A stretch of DNA of 64,000 nt from positions 1 to 64,000 of the forward strand of contig NZ_JOAX01000002.1 in NCBI RefSeq assembly GCF_000720485.1, written 5' to 3'. The notes beneath the pieces are model-generated. The model had not been told where the DNA came from. It saw only the letters and a list, made by a program, of their open reading frames with translations, and searched no databases. This document shows, piece by piece, positions 61,614 to 64,000 of this stretch (position 1 is the first letter of the stretch; each line of letters opens with the position of its first letter). This DNA is from Streptomyces ochraceiscleroticus (GTDB lineage: Bacteria; Actinomycetota; Actinomycetes; Streptomycetales; Streptomycetaceae). The translations under genes were made by a program, and so were the position numbers.

Positions 61614-62336
61614 GTGGAGCCGCCGCACAACGTCACCAGTCAGCACGCCGGCACCGGTCCCCGCAGGCCGTGGGTCGTCGGCATCTCCGGCGCGTCCGGG
61701 ACCCCGTACGCCGCGTCCGTGCTGCGCGGCCTGCTGGCCGCGGGCGAGGCCGTCGACCTGGTGGTGAGCCGGGCCTCCCGGCTGACGCTGCTGGACGAGA
61801 CCGGGATCTCCTTCCGGGACGCGCACTGGCGCACGGACCTGCGCGAATGGCTGGCGCGCGGCGCGGACGGCAAGCCGGAGACCTTCCGGATCACGGAGTC
61901 GGATCTCGCGGACGTACGGCACTGGGCGGCCGGTGACCTGGCCGCGGGCCCGTCCTCGGGCTCGTACCCGGCCAAGGGCATGCTGATCGTGCCGGCCAGC
62001 ACGGCGTGCGTGGCCGGGGTGGCACTGGGGCTCTCCAAGGACCTGCTGCAGCGGACGGCGAGCGTGACGCTGAAGGAGCGCCGGAAGCTGGTCGTCGCGG
62101 TGCGCGAGACGCCGCTGAACGGACAGACCCTCAAGCACCTGGTCGCCCTGGACGAGGCGGGCGCCGTGGTGCTGCCGGCCTCGCCCGCGTTCTACGCGGG
62201 GGCGACGCACATCCAGGACCTGGTGGACTTCGTGGCGGGCCGGACGCTGGACGCGGCGGGCGTGCCGCACGGCCTGTACCGGCGCTGGTCGGGCGAGCTC
62301 GGCGGCGCCGCAGGCGATGCCGGCAGAGCCCAGTGA
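61614..62336 (+). CDS. ubiX: UbiX-type flavin prenyltransferase
   Basis: This 240-residue flavoprotein of the UbiX/Pad1 family makes prenylated FMN from FMN and dimethylallyl (mono)phosphate. It shows VVGISGASGTPYAASVLRGL (flavin site), LVVSRASRLTL, and VVAVRETPLNGQTLKHLVAL with the conserved Arg/Glu region. It supplies the cofactor of the UbiD-type MqnL encoded upstream, explaining the location in a menaquinone region. GTG at 61614 is preferred because a TAGGCT box fits a leaderless start. Confidence 0.9.
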   Translation: MEPPHNVTSQHAGTGPRRPWVVGISGASGTPYAASVLRGLLAAGEAVDLVVSRASRLTLLDETGISFRDAHWRTDLREWLARGADGKPETFRITESDLADVRHWAAGDLAAGPSSGSYPAKGMLIVPASTACVAGVALGLSKDLLQRTASVTLKERRKLVVAVRETPLNGQTLKHLVALDEAGAVVLPASPAFYAGATHIQDLVDFVAGRTLDAAGVPHGLYRRWSGELGGAAGDAGRAQ

Positions 62337-62361
62337 TCAATCTCTGTTTTTTACCTGGGAT

Positions 62362-62382
62362 TGCAGGCTAAATCGTCCTGCA
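62362..62382. promoter_or_regulatory. Candidate Lrp-type operator
   Basis: TGCAGG and CCTGCA flank a 9-base AT-rich centre (CTAAATCGT). It is a palindrome in the short AT-rich gap between ubiX and the Lrp gene, 60 bases before the Lrp start. Confidence 0.4.
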
Positions 62383-62441
62383 TGCCTTAGATTCTGTAAT
62401 CAGTAGTGGCAATGCGGAAAGATTGAAAGGTCGGGGACGCA

Positions 62442-62897
62442 ATGGACGCGGTGGACAGGCAGCTCATCCAGGCACTGCGCGAGAACGGCAGGGCCTCGTA
62501 CGCGGAGCTCGGCCGGCTGGTGGGCCTGTCCGGCCCCAGCGTCACGGACCGCATCAACCGGCTGGAGTCGGCCGGCGTGATCACCGGCTACCGCGCGACC
62601 GTCGACGCCGCCTCGCTGGGCCTGGGTGTCACGGCGCTGGTCGGCATCTCGCTGTCGGACGCCACCGACCACGAGGAGCTCGCCCACCGGCTGCGCGAGC
62701 TCAGCGAGATCGAGGACTGCTGGTTCATCGCGGGCGACGACTCGTACATGCTCAAGGTCCGGGTGGACGACGTGGACGGCCTGGAGCGGACCATCCGCCG
62801 GCTCTCCGGCACCAAGGGCGTCTCGCGTACGCGCACCACGATCGTGCTCTCCACGAAGTGGGAGAACCGGGTCGGAGAGCTTCCCGAAGAGGGGTAG
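62442..62897 (+). CDS. Lrp/AsnC-family transcriptional regulator
   Basis: This 151-residue protein has an N-terminal helix-turn-helix (YAELGRLVGLSGPSVTDRINR, about 20-40) and a C-terminal RAM domain (VTALVGISLSDATDHEELAH) that binds amino acids and forms octamers. It probably binds the palindrome just upstream and regulates itself, possibly together with the mqnE gene 53 bases downstream. The ATG at 62442 has AAGGTCGGGG upstream. Confidence 0.85.
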   Translation: MDAVDRQLIQALRENGRASYAELGRLVGLSGPSVTDRINRLESAGVITGYRATVDAASLGLGVTALVGISLSDATDHEELAHRLRELSEIEDCWFIAGDDSYMLKVRVDDVDGLERTIRRLSGTKGVSRTRTTIVLSTKWENRVGELPEEG

Positions 62898-62950
62898 GCG
62901 TACGCTCGGTCGAGGTCGTATCGGTAGAAAACAATGGGAGGCGGACCGGA

Positions 62951-64000
62951 ATGGACGCTGGGCTCAAGCGCGAGCTGGAGGAGAAGGTCCACGCCGGTGA
63001 ACGGCTGACCCGCGAGGACGGCATCGCCCTCTACGAGTCCGACGACCTGGCGTGGCTCGGCGGCCTCGCGCACGAGGTGCGCACCCGCAAGAACGGCGAC
63101 GTCGTGCACTTCAACGTCAACCGTCACCTCAACATGACGAACGTGTGCACCGCCTCGTGCGCCTACTGCTCCTTCCAGCGCAAGCCGGGCGAGAAGGACG
63201 CGTACACGATGCGCATCGAGGAGGCCGTCCGCCTGGCCAAGGCCATGGAGAACGAGAACCTCACCGAGCTGCACATCGTCAACGGTCTGCACCCGAACCT
63301 GCCCTGGCGTTACTACCCCCGCTCCCTGAAGGCCCTCAAGGAAGCCCTGCCGAACGTCGGGCTGAAGGCCTTCACGGCAACGGAGATCCACCACTTCGAG
63401 TCCATCTCGGGCATGGACGCCTCGGACATCCTCGACGAGCTGATCGAGGCCGGCCTGGAGTCGCTGACCGGCGGCGGTGCGGAGATCTTCGACTGGGAGA
63501 TCCGGCAGCACATTGTCGACCACCGCACCCACTGGGAGGACTGGTCGCGGATCCACCGCCTGGCGCACGAGAAGGGGCTCAAGACCCCGAGCACCATGCT
63601 GTACGGGCACATCGAGGAGCCGCGCCACCGCGTGGACCACGTGCTGCGGCTGCGCGAGCTGCAGGACGAGACCGGCGGCTTCCAGGTCTTCATCCCGCTG
63701 CGCTACCAGCACGACTTCGTGGACATGCAGGACGGCAAGGTCCGCAACAAGCTGCAGGCCCGCACGACCATGGCCACCGGCGCCGAGGCCCTGAAGACCT
63801 TCGCGGTCTCCCGCCTCCTCTTCGACAACGTGCCGCACGTGAAGTGCTTCTGGGTCATGCACGGCCTGCAGACCACGCAGCTCGCGCTGCAGCACGGCGC
63901 GGACGACATGGACGGCTCGGTCGTCGAGTACAAGATCACGCACGACGCCGACAACTACGGCACGCCGAACAAGCTCACCCGCGAGGACCTGCTGGACCTC
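62951..64000 (+). CDS. mqnE: Aminofutalosine synthase MqnE (5' part)
   Basis: This is the first 350 codons of a radical-SAM enzyme that makes aminofutalosine from SAM and 3-[(1-carboxyvinyl)oxy]benzoate in menaquinone synthesis. The radical-SAM cluster cysteines are in TNVCTASCAYCSF (CxxxCxxC), with HIVNGLHPNLPW and the C-terminal FIPLRYQHDF typical of MqnE/MqnC. The ATG at 62951 follows GGGAGGCGG. The end lies beyond the window. It forms a unit with the Lrp gene. Confidence 0.95.
   Translation, partial: MDAGLKRELEEKVHAGERLTREDGIALYESDDLAWLGGLAHEVRTRKNGDVVHFNVNRHLNMTNVCTASCAYCSFQRKPGEKDAYTMRIEEAVRLAKAMENENLTELHIVNGLHPNLPWRYYPRSLKALKEALPNVGLKAFTATEIHHFESISGMDASDILDELIEAGLESLTGGGAEIFDWEIRQHIVDHRTHWEDWSRIHRLAHEKGLKTPSTMLYGHIEEPRHRVDHVLRLRELQDETGGFQVFIPLRYQHDFVDMQDGKVRNKLQARTTMATGAEALKTFAVSRLLFDNVPHVKCFWVMHGLQTTQLALQHGADDMDGSVVEYKITHDADNYGTPNKLTREDLLDL

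Overview
The window is high-G+C actinobacterial DNA and almost certainly comes from a Streptomyces-type chromosome. It carries the developmental sigma factor gene bldN with its anti-sigma gene rsbN, the rex-hemACDB operon with a Rex operator, bdtA, a class I lysyl-tRNA synthetase, system II cytochrome c maturation genes and futalosine-route menaquinone genes. Many genes start with GTG or TTG and overlap by 4 bases.

Layout. 1-88: 3' end of a 5S rRNA and its terminator. 0.1-4.4 kb: HAD phosphatase, MFS transporter, AcuC-type deacetylase, a phosphatase-like protein. 4.4-7.4 kb: BdtA, the 32-residue ribosomal protein bS22, an SDR-fold protein and a lysophospholipid acyltransferase. 7.5-11.8 kb (minus strand): rsbN, bldN, an HAD-IB phosphatase and a glutaredoxin-like protein. 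12.1-18.1 kb: rex-hemA-hemC-hemD-hemB. 18.1-25.6 kb: DUF1059 protein, divergent argS and lysS, a DUF2637 membrane protein and two DUF3558 lipoproteins. 25.6-28.8 kb: rtcB, followed by about 0.85 kb of inserted-looking DNA bounded by 54-bp repeats of the rtcB 3' end, then a GAP-type membrane protein. 29-33.6 kb: an unknown protein, a DyP peroxidase, a catalase-like protein and an O-methyltransferase. 33.8-40.5 kb: accessory genes (PG-binding protein, VOC, SDR, YnfA, FAD monooxygenase with its TetR regulator and paired operators, M56 peptidase with BlaI, TatA-like protein, TerB). 40.6-45.3 kb: a minus-strand signalling block of two GAF-ANTAR proteins, a CheR-PAS protein and a stand-alone CheB domain. 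45.6-53.3 kb: hemL, a histidine phosphatase, a deacetylase-like lipoprotein and resA-ccdA-resB-ccsB. 53.4-57.5 kb: DUF4291 protein, phospholipase C-like enzyme, 2-oxoglutarate/Fe oxygenase, FCY1-type deaminase, PLDN-domain protein. 57.6-64 kb: mqnL, mqnP, a DUF4870 protein, a rhomboid protein, a UbiX-type flavin prenyltransferase, an Lrp regulator and the 5' part of mqnE.

How it fits together. Much of the window serves respiration and redox balance. Rex senses NADH/NAD and heads the heme operon. HemA and HemL (30 kb apart) make 5-aminolevulinate and HemB/C/D carry it to uroporphyrinogen III. ResA/CcdA/ResB/CcsB attach heme to cytochrome c. MqnE, MqnL and MqnP make menaquinone, with the UbiX-type enzyme supplying the prenylated flavin for the UbiD-type MqnL. 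DyP and the catalase-like protein are predicted heme users. BldN/RsbN govern aerial development.

The features most worth following are the repeat-bounded insertion at the rtcB 3' end, a close match to a BldN-type promoter upstream of rsbN, the CheB/CheR-PAS/ANTAR block, the DyP/catalase-like cluster, and four palindromes in two operators between the monooxygenase and its TetR regulator.
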